DNA of 64,000 bases. Origin: Sipunculus nudus (Eukaryota; Annelida; Sipuncula; Golfingiida; Sipunculidae). The stretch spans positions 67,133,300-67,197,299 of the forward strand of contig CM049314.1 in assembly GCA_026874595.1 (NCBI GenBank), given 5' to 3'. A model generated the notes under the pieces. It ran no database searches, was not told the DNA's origin, and saw nothing but the letters and a program-made list of their open reading frames with translations. The position numbers and the translations under genes were made by a program. Shown one piece after another: positions 46,701 to 58,900 of this stretch. Positions within the stretch are counted from its first letter, which is position 1. Every line of letters starts with the position of its first letter.

Positions 46701-49050
46701 TGTATGCTCTACTGGAATAGACCTGTATGCTCTTCCGGCACAGACCTGTATGCTCTACTGGAAAAAAACTGTATGCTCTACTGGAACAGACCAGTATGCT
46801 CTAGTGGCACAGACCAGTATGCTCTACTGGCACAGACCTTTTTGCTCTACTGGAACAGAACAGTATGCTCTACTGGAGCAGACCTATATGCTCTACTTGA
46901 ACATACCAGTATGCTCTATTTGAACAGACCAGTATGATCCACTGGAACAAACCTATATGCTCTACTTGAACATACCAGTATGCTCTTTTTGAACAGACCA
47001 GTATAATCTACTGAAACACACCAATATGTTCTACTTGAACAGACCATTATGTTCCACTGGAACAGACCTGTATGCTCTACTTAAACATACCAAAATGCTC
47101 CTTTTTACCAGACCAGAATGCTCTTCTTGAACAGTCCTTTATGCTCTACTTGAACATACCAGTATGCTCTATTTGAACAGACCAGTATGACCTAATAGAA
47201 CTGACTTATATGCTCTATTTGAACAGACCAGTATGATCCACTGAAACAGACTTGAATGCTCTAATTGAACATACCTGTATGCTCTATTTGAACAGACCAG
47301 CAGATCCACTGGAACCGACTAATATGCTCTACTTTAACATACCAGTATGCTCTATTTGAACAGACCAGTATGATCCACTGGAGCAGACTTATATGCTCTA
47401 CTTGAACATACCAGTATTCTTAATTTGAACAGACCAGTATGATCTACTGGAGCGGGCCTGTATGCTCTACTTAAACATACCAGTATGCTCCTTTTTACCA
47501 GACCAGAATGCTCTTCTTGAACAGTCCTATATGCTCTACTTGAACATACCAGTATGCTCTATTTGAACAGACCAGTATACTCTAGTGGCACAGACCAGTA
47601 TGCTCTACTGGAACATACTGGTATGCTCTACTGGCACAGACCTTTATGCTTTATTTGAACAGACCAGTATGCTCTACTGGAACAGACCTTTTTGCTCTAC
47701 TGGAACCGACTAATATGCTCTACTTGAACATACCAGTATGCTCTATTTGAACAGACCAGTATGATCCACTGAAACAGACCTATATGCTCTACTTGAACAT
47801 ACCAGTATTCTCTATTTGAACAGACCAGTATGATCTACTGGAGCGGACCTATATGCTCTACTTGAACAGACCAGTATGTTCAACTGAAACAGACATATAT
47901 GCTCTACTTAAACATACCAGTATGCTCTCATTGAACAGACCTGTATGCTCTACTGGAACAGACCAGTATGCTCTACTGGAACATACCTGTATGCTCTACT
48001 TGAACAGACCAGTATGCTCTACTGGAACATACCTGTATGCTCTACTGGAACATACCCGTATGCTCTACTGGAACAGACCTGTATGCTCTACTGGAACATA
48101 CCTATATGCTCTACTGGAACAGACCTGTATGCTCTACTGGAACATACCTATATGCTCTACTGGAACAGACCTGTATGCTCTCGGAACAGACCTGTATGCT
48201 CTACTGGAACATACCTGTATGCTCTACTGGAACATACCTATAGGCTCTACTGGAACAGACCTGTATGCTCTACTGAACAGACCTGTATGCTCTACTGAAA
48301 CAGGCCTGTATGCTCTACTGGAACAGACCTGTATGCTCTACTGGAACATACCTGTATGCTCTAATCGAACAGACCTGTATGCTCTACTGAAAAAGACCTG
48401 TATGCTCTACTGAAACAGACCTGTATGCTCTACTGGACAAGACCTGTATGCTTTATTTGAACAGACCAGTGTGCTCTTCTTGAACAGACCAGTATGCTCT
48501 ACTGGAAAAGACCTGTATGCTCTACTGGAACAGACCAGTATGCTTTATTTAAAAAGACCTATATGCTCTATTTGAACAGACCAGTATGCTCTACTGGAAC
48601 ATACTGGTATGCTCTACTGGCACAGACCTGTATGCTTTATTTGAACAGACCAGTATGCTCTACTGGAACAGACCTTTTTGCTCTACTGGAACAGACCAGT
48701 ATGCTCTACTGGCACAGACCTGTATGCTCTATTTGAACAGACCAGTATACTCTACTGGAACAGACCTTTTTGCTCTACTGGAACAGACCAGTATGCTCTA
48801 CTGGCACAGACCTGTATGCTTTATTTGAACAGACCAGTATGCTCTAATGGAACAGACCTTTTTGCTCTACTGGAACAGACCAGTATGCTCTACTGGCACA
48901 GACCTTTTTGCTCTACTGGAACAGACCAGTATGCTCTACTGGCACAGACCTCTATGCTCTACTGGAAAAGACCTGTATGATCTACTTGAACAGATCTGTA
49001 TGATCTACTGGAACAGACCGGAATGCTCTACTTGAAAAGACTGCTCTTCC
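40703..49050. repeat. 8.3-kb satellite-like array of a 23-bp unit, about 360 copies
   Basis: The main unit is TATGCTCTACTGGAACAG followed by ACCTG. Frequent variants have TTTGAACAG, GGCACAG or GGAACATAC in the middle and CAG at the end. Blocks dominated by the TTGAACA type (about 40.7-41.9 and 46.2-47.9 kb) alternate with blocks of the GGAACA/GGCACA type. Duplications of 28 units (644 bp) are visible within it. No spacer, Cas gene or repeat-spacer alternation exists, so it is not a CRISPR array. Long + strand open frames (up to 483 codons, 44150-45601) arise because the unit has no stop in any phase; coding is unproven. Confidence 0.97.
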
Positions 49051-50030
49051 AGTGTGCTTGTCTGGAGTAGATGCCCCATGACTGGCCCATTCGAGATGCA
49101 ATTCCTTCAATTTGGGGTGGGGGTTAGGGTTTAAAATTTAATTAGTGTATTTTGCTGAATCAAGTGTCTCTTCACATACCATTTCCACAAGTGCTCTATT
49201 ATGAGAAAGCCTAAACCTGGACCCAAGCCATCATTGGTCTAATTCTTCGCCCTATGCCAGAACGGGCGTTAATAAGACCAACAAGAGCGGGGTGTCGCAT
49301 GTTTAAAATTTGGACTGGATGCCCAATGCAATACCACGCTTTCAATGATCTGATTACAATTCTTTGTTCAATGCGCACCCCGGTGTTCCAGCCCAGAGAA
49401 CATTTCCATACCAAGAAGCGGTTACACGAAAGGAAGTCTGGGATGACTGAAGGGTAACAGCTGCCTTAGGAGCCCGACTTACCGGAGGATAACTTGAAAT
49501 GCAGTTAATCTGAAGCCCTTACCGCGTACCTGATCATAGCTTTTAAACAGTGAAATAAATCTCTAAGGCATTTAAACAACCATAACATACATGTGTATCA
49601 GGTGCAGTGTTAAATTAGATTGAGTGTGAGTATCCATTTTTCTCATACCCTGTTTTTTTTTATTAAATCGTTAAAAAAAAGGTGGCTTTTAAACATAGCA
49701 AAGTTGTTCTCCAATTATTTTATATTGTCCACTATAAGCAATTTTAAGGTTGTTTTGAAAACTTTGACATAAATCGCATAGTCTTTTATAAAATGTACCT
49801 TGAGAAGAATTGGACCCGGCATCTAAAAATCCCCTTAGTTCTGTCTAACACGAGCGAAGAGAAACTAATATCTTTTTGATTGGTCTGAACGGCTTATCCG
49901 ACTCAGTTGTAATAGCTATATATCAAGTTTTCAGAAAGCCTTTTCTTATTAACTTGCTTTATATATAAATGCTTTCGTTGATTTATTTTACTATTATTCC
50001 ACTAAGGTTATAGAGAAACTCGGTTCACTG
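49051..50030. other. Intergenic, nothing recognised
   Basis: No supported gene. Words GGAGGATAACTTGAAATGC and AGTTAATCTGAAGCCC (49482-49520) resemble the G-tract fold-back family. Confidence 0.45.
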
Positions 50031-50059
50031 TGCGCTATTGTAATTAGGTTATCACCAAG

Positions 50060-50247
50060 AGTGAGATCACGTGGTTAGCAACCGCGCGACGTCATTCGAG
50101 GATTACAGGTTGGCAAACGTACGTTCGTCAGGCTCTATGCGGGTCTTGTCGCAGTGATCGAGACTGGTCTAGATCGAGAAACCTCGAATAAACAACGCCG
50201 TGCCCCGAAGCAACGTCCTCAAACCTTGCTTCCTGTTTGCGACAGAG
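50060..50247 (+). promoter_or_regulatory. Possible promoter and non-coding first exon
   Basis: A CpG-richer patch includes GATCACGTGG (E box), TTAGCAACC, CGCGCGACGTCATTCG (CRE-like), then about 150 bp ending in a strong donor GACAGAG|GTAAGT at 50248. No in-frame ATG-led peptide of note is present, so it would be a 5' UTR exon of a gene extending to the right. This rests on composition and splice signal only. Confidence 0.3.
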
Positions 50248-50259
50248 GTAAGTTTAAAT

Positions 50260-51590
50260 CTGCTAGCCTTGTTCAGAAATGCATTCATCTGAATTACAAT
50301 TTCCATATCTGAAATTGTGAGAAATTTATTTATTGTATTTGCATCATTTTCATATCAATCAAAAGGTTTTAAATTATAGATGTTCAAGGATCCTGTTCTA
50401 TGTCATATTTTTTTTCATGTTATTTCCTCTAGCTGTAACTTAGCACACTTGCTTTAGGTTTATTGCCTATGCTTTTGCGCGAGTTTTGTTTCTTTTGTTG
50501 TTAGGACAGGTATTTAAGCTCTGCTAGAATAATACCCTTATATTTATTTTGAAATAATTTACATTAAAACAACCGAGAAAAACTTGATCGGTCCGAGTTT
50601 GTCTTTCTCTGTCTTCGATCAATCTGTCATGAAGATATATATATAAAAAATACAGTTATCTGCTTGATTACTGACGACTTTTTTTAAGTTTGTCTCAGTC
50701 AGACTAGCTGGCGTCTCCATGCCAGGTGAAAGGTTCATTAGTCCTTCTCTGCAGCAAGAATTCCTAATCTGCCAGGATACCGAACAAATCCCAAGCATAG
50801 GCTTAATATAAACCTGTAATGCGTGCATTTAGGAAGAGAAGCTTATACATTAAAGCGAAACATCTGTAGCAAGCTACAGAACGCATTATCTCTACTACCG
50901 AAGATTACTTAAAATTATAAGTAAGTTAACCTATAAAGCACCTTTTGTTTCTCCAATTTAGCCTTCAAAGGTGTTAAATTCAGAAAGTTTGAGATATCCT
51001 GCACTTTTATGTTTCTCAAAGTAAGCCTTTAAAGATATTAAATTAAGAAAACTTGTTAGATTTCTTGTCTTCATTTACATTGTATGTAAAGAACAAAGAC
51101 AACTTTCCAGACTTTGACAGTTTCTTTTTTCTTGTTAAATATATTATTCTGCTTCATTTTATTATACACTTGTATGTTCTCATAATTCCCTCAAATTGAA
51201 ATATTAAAAAGATCTCCAATTGAACAAAAAGAAGGTTTTTTCACCTGTTTTTTTTTTAAGAATACATGTATATGGTCAACTCTATTAATATCTATTTGAA
51301 TAAATTTATGTGGCTGCAGATGAAGTAATATGCCTAGAGTCTATTGTTTGAACAGTTTGGACGGTAGATCAATATTTTGATAACACGGAGGGTTATGAAG
51401 GAAGGATTTATAAGTTTTCAAAGATAAATAAGCTGTAGTAACCTTACTGAAGTTGACCGTTTGAGAAATACCTGTTAAGGTGCACGCCTGAGACCAAAAA
51501 GAGTGGCTGCAAAAGTGAAATGTTCGCGTTATAGTAACGTTAGTCACCAAGCAGGGTTTCTCTGTGTTTTATTGAGTTTACCCTCATCAA
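50260..51590. other. Intergenic, nothing recognised
   Basis: No supported feature. Confidence 0.5.
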
Positions 51591-51594
51591 GTAC

Positions 51595-53690
51595 AGCGGC
51601 AGGTCCGAGTCGAAGCCAGTCGAGTCTTTGTCCGAATCCTTCATATTTTCGACAAAGCCTAAAGTCCAAAGAGTAAAGACAAGTGCGGATAATTTTTATT
51701 GAAATAAACACCTTTCACTGGATTCTATAAGATTTAATTTGGTAAAAATGTATGTAGTTGTTATTATTTTATAATAACGCAACATCCAGGAAGAACTCTT
51801 GTTAACCCCTTTTAAATGTTCCAATGAAGCTTTCTACTTTTAGTTGTCATTTTTGAGACCTGCGTAATTGCAACTTTTAATAGCCCATAAATATAGTTTC
51901 CCATTCGGCAGTTAATTGTTTGCTTTTACAGTTGAGCAACAGTGACAAAACAAAATTATATCTTTGATGTACTAGGCCGGATATATCGAATTCGTCCTTC
52001 TGAGTCAGCACTAGGCCTAACCCAGGACGTTTGAGTCCAAGTCTGAATCCTTGAAAATGAACTCATTTCTAGACTGTACTTGAGACGTACACCACTGAGA
52101 CAGATGATGAAAAAGTTTACATTGATTTGACAAATATGCTTTGTAAGATATACAGTTATGCACTTAATGCTGACGAAAAATTCTAAAGAAATATACATTC
52201 AAGTTGGACATGAATGTATTAGAACCTTGTATACAGTAAGCAAACACGACTATATTTGGGTTCAAGTCGGACTGGTATTTCTTTAATATGATTACTGATG
52301 AGGTATTTAAGACAATCTGTCCAGTAAGACCACCTGTCTAATAAGACCATCTTTGAGTCAACCAAAACATTCACATCGGTCATAACCTTATTTGACCACC
52401 TATGAGGTGAGCCCATTTTTTCCAGTTCCACAGGTGGTCTTATTGAACAGTTTCACTGTATACGTAATGGAAAATACCCGTGGTCTGCACATAATAAGGA
52501 AAAGGTATTTTACAAAACAGCATCCAATATAAAAGAGTATACTTGTTTATTATAATTATGTAATGTACACCCCGATTATCTCGAAGTACTAAGCTACAGA
52601 ACCGGTGTGTAGCGACTAATTTGTAAATCACATTATCCGAAATTGGCTAATTTTCTTAAACTTCCCCAACTGATGTATCAGGTGGACAGTAACGATTATA
52701 ACATTAAGACAGATGTATGTGATCACTTCATTCCTACCAACACTTTATCTACTTTCAATGAAAAATAATGGTCCATTTGTATATGTTAAACCGTAATCGG
52801 CATCTCTGAGAGTTTAACTCATTATGAGACATGGTCTAGTAAATTGGGATTACCCAGGCTGTATATTACCCCCGGTAACTGACGTAGGTTTTGGGAACGA
52901 TGGATAAGCAACTTTTGAGTAGCGGTCATACATAAACGTGTGTTGTACAAATGTCGTTGATGTCAAATCGGACGACTGAAAATCCGGGGTGTAGGTAATA
53001 TGTAACAGGACGTTAAATAATGTCAAACCCTGGATAAGACCCGTTAGGTGTAGTGATTTCAGATAACCCTCGATTCAGTTTAACCCCTGGAACTTGAAAT
53101 CAGAATAGTCTGACGCAGGTATGGAAGAGTCGGTTTTTGAAAATAACGTACTAGCGTTAATGTACGGCGGTGATGGAGAACTCGAGTCCGGACTCCAGAC
53201 CATCTTTTTAGAGATTCGGTCTTGGTCTCGAATGTCGAGGACTCTGACTTTTTCTCGGATTCGTGGGTAAGGACTTGATAAATCAGGCCAAGTCCACCTA
53301 GAATCCAGCAGAAGTAAATATCTGTCACACACCATAAAAATTATATACCTAGCATATTTATATAACTACTAACAAAATAATACCCAAAGTTACTATATTC
53401 CAAGCTTTAGGTCTGCATATGGAGCAAAAGGTAATTGAACCTTAACATAAAAGACACGTGAAGTAACATGAAAATTGTTGTGATAATCAACAAAGTTACA
53501 TTTTAAATTTCGTTTTTTAAAGAGATTTTATTGGATTTGGACTTGGGTTCAAGATGACTCAGACTCAAAGAAGGTGGACTTGGACTCGAAACTAAAGGAC
53601 TCTGACTCGGATTTGTGGAGCCCGGACTAGGATTTGCATTCGGGTTCAGATGGTGGGGAGTCGGATATATCACTGCTCTACGACATGTTG
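51595..53690. repeat. Scattered GAGTCC/GGACTC-rich repeat patches
   Basis: Patches at 51601-51675, 51970-52045, 53160-53300 and 53530-53670 (and 62700-62772) are built of hexamer-like words: CCGAGTC, GTCGAGTC, GGACTCGAAAC, GACTCGGA, GGACTTGGACTCG. They look like diverged copies of one simple or dispersed repeat. The stretches between them show nothing recognisable. Confidence 0.5.
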
Positions 53691-56600
53691 TGTCTAACTG
53701 TCGTCAAAAAATAGGTCAAGGCTGATGAGGTTAAAATCGTACAAAGAAAAATCGTAGGTATTTTTTGCAGCAAATTAATCGTTCTGTTTGAGAAGGAATC
53801 GTAATCATTTATTGACTTTTGCCAATGTCTGAATATTGGTTGGCTTCATATTCGCGAAGTTAAATATTCGCGATTTTTTTTTATTTCATAACCATTACAA
53901 TATAAATTGCCTAATACAAAGTCATTATGAATTATGGGTAAGATAAACGTATGCTAATATATGGTACCGGAAGAATAAAGGGAACCATTATATTTTGGCA
54001 AGATACAACTCTTAATGAGGCGCATCATATTACAGTAAGGTCAACCAATCGATGACATGAAAATACCAGGTTGTAATACTACGACTTTATTGATCAAGAA
54101 CTCGATCTCTGTAAATCCTGTTTGCTTCATTCGTGTCATGCTCAACGTTCAAATGCCGTAACCTCAACGTCTGTCAGAACTCGGAAATATGCGTCGTCAC
54201 GTGCGGACCACATGCTTGAAATTTAAGTCAGGTTAACTGCCAACAAGGACGCGATCCTAACAAAAGGGTAAGCCATCTACACTTGTATGGTGGATCCTGA
54301 GAGGCCTTGAGGGGCGTCAATACAGGCTTAAAATGAACTTATACAGGAAAGATAATACCTTTTAAACCTTATATTTTATTATTATATGTATGTGTGTGTG
54401 TTTATTTCTGAAATGTTGGGACATTACTCACCCACGCCTGCGAGTCGTTCCCCGACCCTTGAAGATAAATTGACGCCACTGGAGGCATTGCTTTTTTATA
54501 AACCTGATTTTTATTTTGAAATAATATGGAATTAATAACGATAACAATTTACGATCATTGACACAAATATAGTTTTGTGGTTATAATAGTTTTAATTATT
54601 GCAGCTGTTGTTAATATATTTTTCATTCTGTTAGGTTTTATTATCATTACGACTAAATTGCGTGTAAAAATATAATGTAAATTTCTATCATTAGTGTTAT
54701 TATTATTATTGACCAAAGGAAATTTTATTTAAAATATAGAAAGGTTTCATCCAACATCAGTCTGATGACAATATTACTACTAGGGTTGTATTTGTAGTTT
54801 CATAAGGCCAAAGATAAAAAGGTATGGTTCTCAGGCACTTTTTTTCAGAAATCAGTGGCGCGGCCTTTTTTTACGTTTTTTCTATTTGTTCCGATAAAAA
54901 TGTCATATGATAAGAGAAAAGCATGATAATACCAGATTAACAACGGATATCTGATCAAAATTGTAATATTTTATCTTCTTGAAAGAAATGTCCCAGGGGC
55001 TGGAGTTTAATTATGATTGGTAAGTTTCTATTGAAAATAAGAATGTTTGATGCGGGGGATTAAACTTGAACCGTACCCTTTTTGGTCTTATAAGCTTAAC
55101 TAAATGTATGAAATCACCTAGCAATCAAAAGAGGAGCCTGTTTTATGATCCTAAATTTTAACAGCCATCGGTCAGAGTAACATACCCAGATCACATATTG
55201 GATATATGTGATATAAGCGTATTTTTGCAAAGAAATACAATACTTTGGCTGTTACTAGTCAGAAATAAAATTAGGATTTTGCTGTTAACAGAGATCAATG
55301 AACCAGTGACAACTATCTAAGAATATATATTACTATCATCAATAAGATATATAGATGTGTCTATTGAGAGATAGAAAGTAACTTTGTTTCAATATTAACA
55401 TTTCATAGCACACTTTACAACGACCATGTGTATCAAACAGCTATGGTGTGGGTAAGGTCAACCTTTGTTTACTTTGACTTCAACAAACAGTTCGATTAGA
55501 ATATATGCATAATTTTATGTTTCATTTTATAGATGATATTTTTTTATGTCTGTTGAAAAAAGTACCCCTTTTATATTTTCTCTTACTCAACACATTCAGC
55601 AATACGTACAAAGAGTATGTTAAAGTGCAGAAATATCTCACATACCGCGAGGTAATCACTACTTCTTTTTCAAATGTTTCGACTCCAGGTATTAAAAAGC
55701 ACATGTAATCTATGATTTAACTTAATTTTCAATTAAAATTAATTTATGATCTTGGCGATAGATAAACCGAGATAATGAGAAAAAAAATAGGTAAAGGTCA
55801 AAGTTTGTGACCTTTTGAACTCTGGTGATTTTTTACAGAATAAATTTGCATATCATTTGCATGGACTTGTAGATCTTGACAAGGCAAACATTTTAAGTGG
55901 TCATTTGAGATATTTTTGTGAAGAGAGGGCTGTCTGAATTTTCCATACCCCTAATTATCTGCCTCCAGCTGTAAATGTAGGCGTAATTAAAAAAAAAACC
56001 ATGGGGGTACCTTCCATCTTATTTTTTTTTGCTGGCAACATCAGTTTTCTGACTTGTAAAACCTAGGGCTACATGGAAATACCCATTAAAGTAAATCACA
56101 GGGGGTGCACTATGACCCCCGCCAGCCAATGGTGTAGTTGGCAGGCCTACTTGAGTCGTGATGCAATTAGTATTAAGGAATGCATCGCAGAAGTTTCCAT
56201 CATGTTGCATTTATATTGTGGTAAAACCACCTATAATCCTAAAATTATGCTACGAAAGATTATTCAACACAAGAGAATACATATTCACTCACATCTCAAC
56301 CTGAAAGCCCGTCTCTATGGTAACGAGTCATTTCCTGTATAACCTACAAGTTGCCTGCGTCCTGTAACCCATGTTAGCCATGAATGTGTTCATGCGGTCA
56401 AAAATTCAGCATACGGATATGATGAGTTAAAACGGATCTTTTCTCGCTCATGTCGGGTGTTGTAAGAAATTTCACAACAAATGCTCAGGATTAGTCTGGT
56501 TAATATTAATTGACAGTGTACCTATAGGCCATGAGGAGTTGTAAAAATGACGAAAATATTTGCATCCTCATGGGGCCTTATTATGCGTTCCCCAGACCTA
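53691..56600. other. Intergenic, nothing recognised
   Basis: AT-rich sequence with chance-length open frames only. Confidence 0.5.
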
Positions 56601-56661
56601 GATGTAATGACACTCTAGCAGGCCAGGCGTAATGGCAGAGAGTCGATATGACGCTAGAATC

Positions 56662-56825
56662 CATCGGTGATATTACCAAGGAGTTGGGCCTTTTACACAC
56701 CAAAGGCCCGCAGGTGCAGTAGTCACTGGTCCTGGTTTACATTAGGATATAAAAAAAGAGAGGAAGCGTGTGATACTTCCCTGTCACGTCGTCCGAAACT
56801 GGAATGGAATTCCGCAGATGTACAT
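56662..56825 (+). repeat. Dispersed repeat family R1, best copy
   Basis: Contains CGGTGATATTACCAAGGAG, CCCGCAGGTGCAGTAGTCAC, GAGAGGAAGCGTGTGATAC, CCTGTCACGTCGTCC and GGAATGGAATTCCGCAG in the same order as 6826-6950. Confidence 0.65.
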
Positions 56826-56829
56826 ATAC

Positions 56830-57620
56830 TTAATTGAACTAGCAAAAACAATAGAGATGGTTACCTCCTACAAAATAATCTTAAATTAAAAAAAAAAAAA
56901 AATAACGGATATGATTGGGAGAAAAAAAATCTTGCATAGTTTGGATGACCTTCCATTTTTAAACCTTTAATATCCTGTAAGTCCGGTATCATATCGATTT
57001 TAACGAGCAATGCTATTTTTCAAAGGCAAGAATGATTATATCAGTCCCCTGGATGAAGATCTGTCGTGCACCTGATTGATGCTTATATCATTAAGAAGCA
57101 ATGGATTTAATCAGACATGTCACAAAAAAAGACACGTATCTAGGTTGAAAAAGCGGACTCTTTCTTTGTGAAAGCATTTGTTCGATAAACATCACAAAGG
57201 GGATACGAAGGTTACGACATTGAAGCACAGATTTTATCAAGATATATTTTTTAGCAAGAAAGCTTTACTTTATTTCTATAGAACTTTTTCTATATTCATA
57301 CATGTAAGGCTTGTCTGTCCTATGAAAATCATTTTATCAAGTGTAAAGCTCTATTCACCACTTGAAAAACCATTGTAAATCATGGTTTGAAAGCCACTGT
57401 ACATACTCGTCTTAGTATATAACGATAATAACAGTGCATTAAGTGATAAAAACGACGAAACACAATTTTATTCCCAACAAAAGTGTTATCCTTGTGACCG
57501 TAACCTTTCATGTGTGTGCATAGTTATTCTATATCCATAGCTAGATGAGAAATGTTATAAAATGACTGTAATGGGTCAAGCCCAGTGTCCAGACATATCA
57601 GAACAGTTTCGATCTGCTTT
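56830..57620. other. Intergenic, nothing recognised
   Basis: Contains a poly(A) run at about 56887-56901; no gene is supported. Confidence 0.5.
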
Positions 57621-57625
57621 CATTT

Positions 57626-57965
57626 TTACCCATTCCGCTCGTGTTTGCCGTAGATCTTCAATATGGCTGATTTCCAAAACCTAATTTTTGAGTACTGTCA
57701 AATTAAGAGATAGGTGATTGATTTGCACAGATCTGATATTTAGTTATGCACTTGACTAAATTTCAAAGGCCATAAATTCCACAGCCAGTTTCCCATTGCC
57801 GTCCAGTTCTGTTCATATTTGCGCTAGATCTTCCATGTGACCGATTTTCGAAAGCTGATAACTGAGACAAGTATTAGAATGAGATAATTGATTTGCGCCT
57901 GATATTTATATATTAGACCTTGACTTTATTTCCAAGGTCATATGCACTCCATACTGTGTCTTACA
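57626..57965. repeat. ~170-bp tandem duplication, diverged
   Basis: The first copy has GTAGATCTTCAATATGGCTG, GAGATAGGTGATTGATTTGC and TTTCAAAGGCCATAAATTCC; the second has CTAGATCTTCCATGTGACCG, GAGATAATTGATTTGCGCC and TTTCCAAGGTCATATGCACTCC. Confidence 0.75.
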
Positions 57966-58065
57966 CACGGCCTTTATTTCCAAAAGTGGCCTTCTTTCAT
58001 ATTAATAGTAACAGCTTTGCACCTGATTATTTTTTTTAAATCTTTGACCTGATTTTGATAATGGC

Positions 58066-58090
58066 TGGGGAGGTGGGGGGGGGGGGAGGG
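58066..58090. repeat. G-tract
   Basis: GGTG(G)n with at least 13 G in a row followed by AGGG; G-quadruplex potential on the + strand. Confidence 0.85.
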
Positions 58091-58271
58091 TGTCTTTCTG
58101 GCGATCGCTGGACAATTGCAGACATTCAATGCCCTCTAAAGACTGACATTTTAGGGCTTGGTATAGCTGTCAAATTCGTATTGCAATATATTGCTATATG
58201 TGGTGGCGTTTTGCGATATCTTAATTGTATTAAATTAATAGAAAATATTTAGAAAATTTATATTTTCTATT

Positions 58272-58274
<3 letters not shown>

Positions 58275-58317
<43 letters not shown>
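58275..58317. repeat. (TA)n microsatellite
   Basis: A TA tract of about 21 units. Confidence 0.95.
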
Positions 58318-58319
<2 letters not shown>

Positions 58320-58667
58320 AACTATTAATTTTATTAACCTGACTTAGTTTTTATATTTTTTAAAATAGTATAATATATATCCTTGACTTAATGCCTGCCA
58401 TTAATACCAAACCATTTTGATGTCTAAATTTGTATAAGAAACACAATTTCTACAAACACGTTATAACACATTATCGAATAATATCGATATTTTAAAACTG
58501 TATCTTGATACGCAATATGCGAATCATCGCATCACGATATATTGATATCTTGATAATTTCATGCAGCCCTCGTTATTTTGTGTGTTAAGCATTAAATACT
58601 ACGATTCCCATCTGTCGCCCGAATCAGTGTACTGAAGCAATGCTGAGGGAAACAAGATGGTGCTTTA

Positions 58668-58900
58668 CTGACTCCGCCAGGAGGGTATGTCTTCATTTCC
58701 GGCCGTGTGTGTGTTTGTCTATGTGTTTGTTAACAACATAACTCAGGCAATCATGAACGGATTATCATGACAGTTTCCGGGAATTTAGGGAATGATTTCG
58801 ATGATTAAGATTTTGATGTGGATCCACACGTGATCCGGATCCGGGAACGTCCTCAAGGAATATTCATAAATGTACTTTCAATTATGCAGAATGAAATAGG
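58668..58900 (+). repeat. Probable widespread invertebrate repeat segment
   Basis: GGAGGGTATGTCTTCATTTCC, TGTTTGTTAACAACATAAC, AATCATGAACGGATTATCATG, TGATCCGGATCCGGGAACG follow each other in an order I associate with a repeat common in many marine invertebrate genomes. This is recognition from memory. Confidence 0.4.

Noticed and set aside
40703-49050. CRISPR-like array
   Set aside because: Units are contiguous with no unique spacers, and the DNA is eukaryotic.
40703-49050. Steroid-receptor or p53 response elements in GGAACA / GAACATACC words
   Set aside because: Half-sites lack the required partner or have a core mismatch; repetition alone makes them look numerous.
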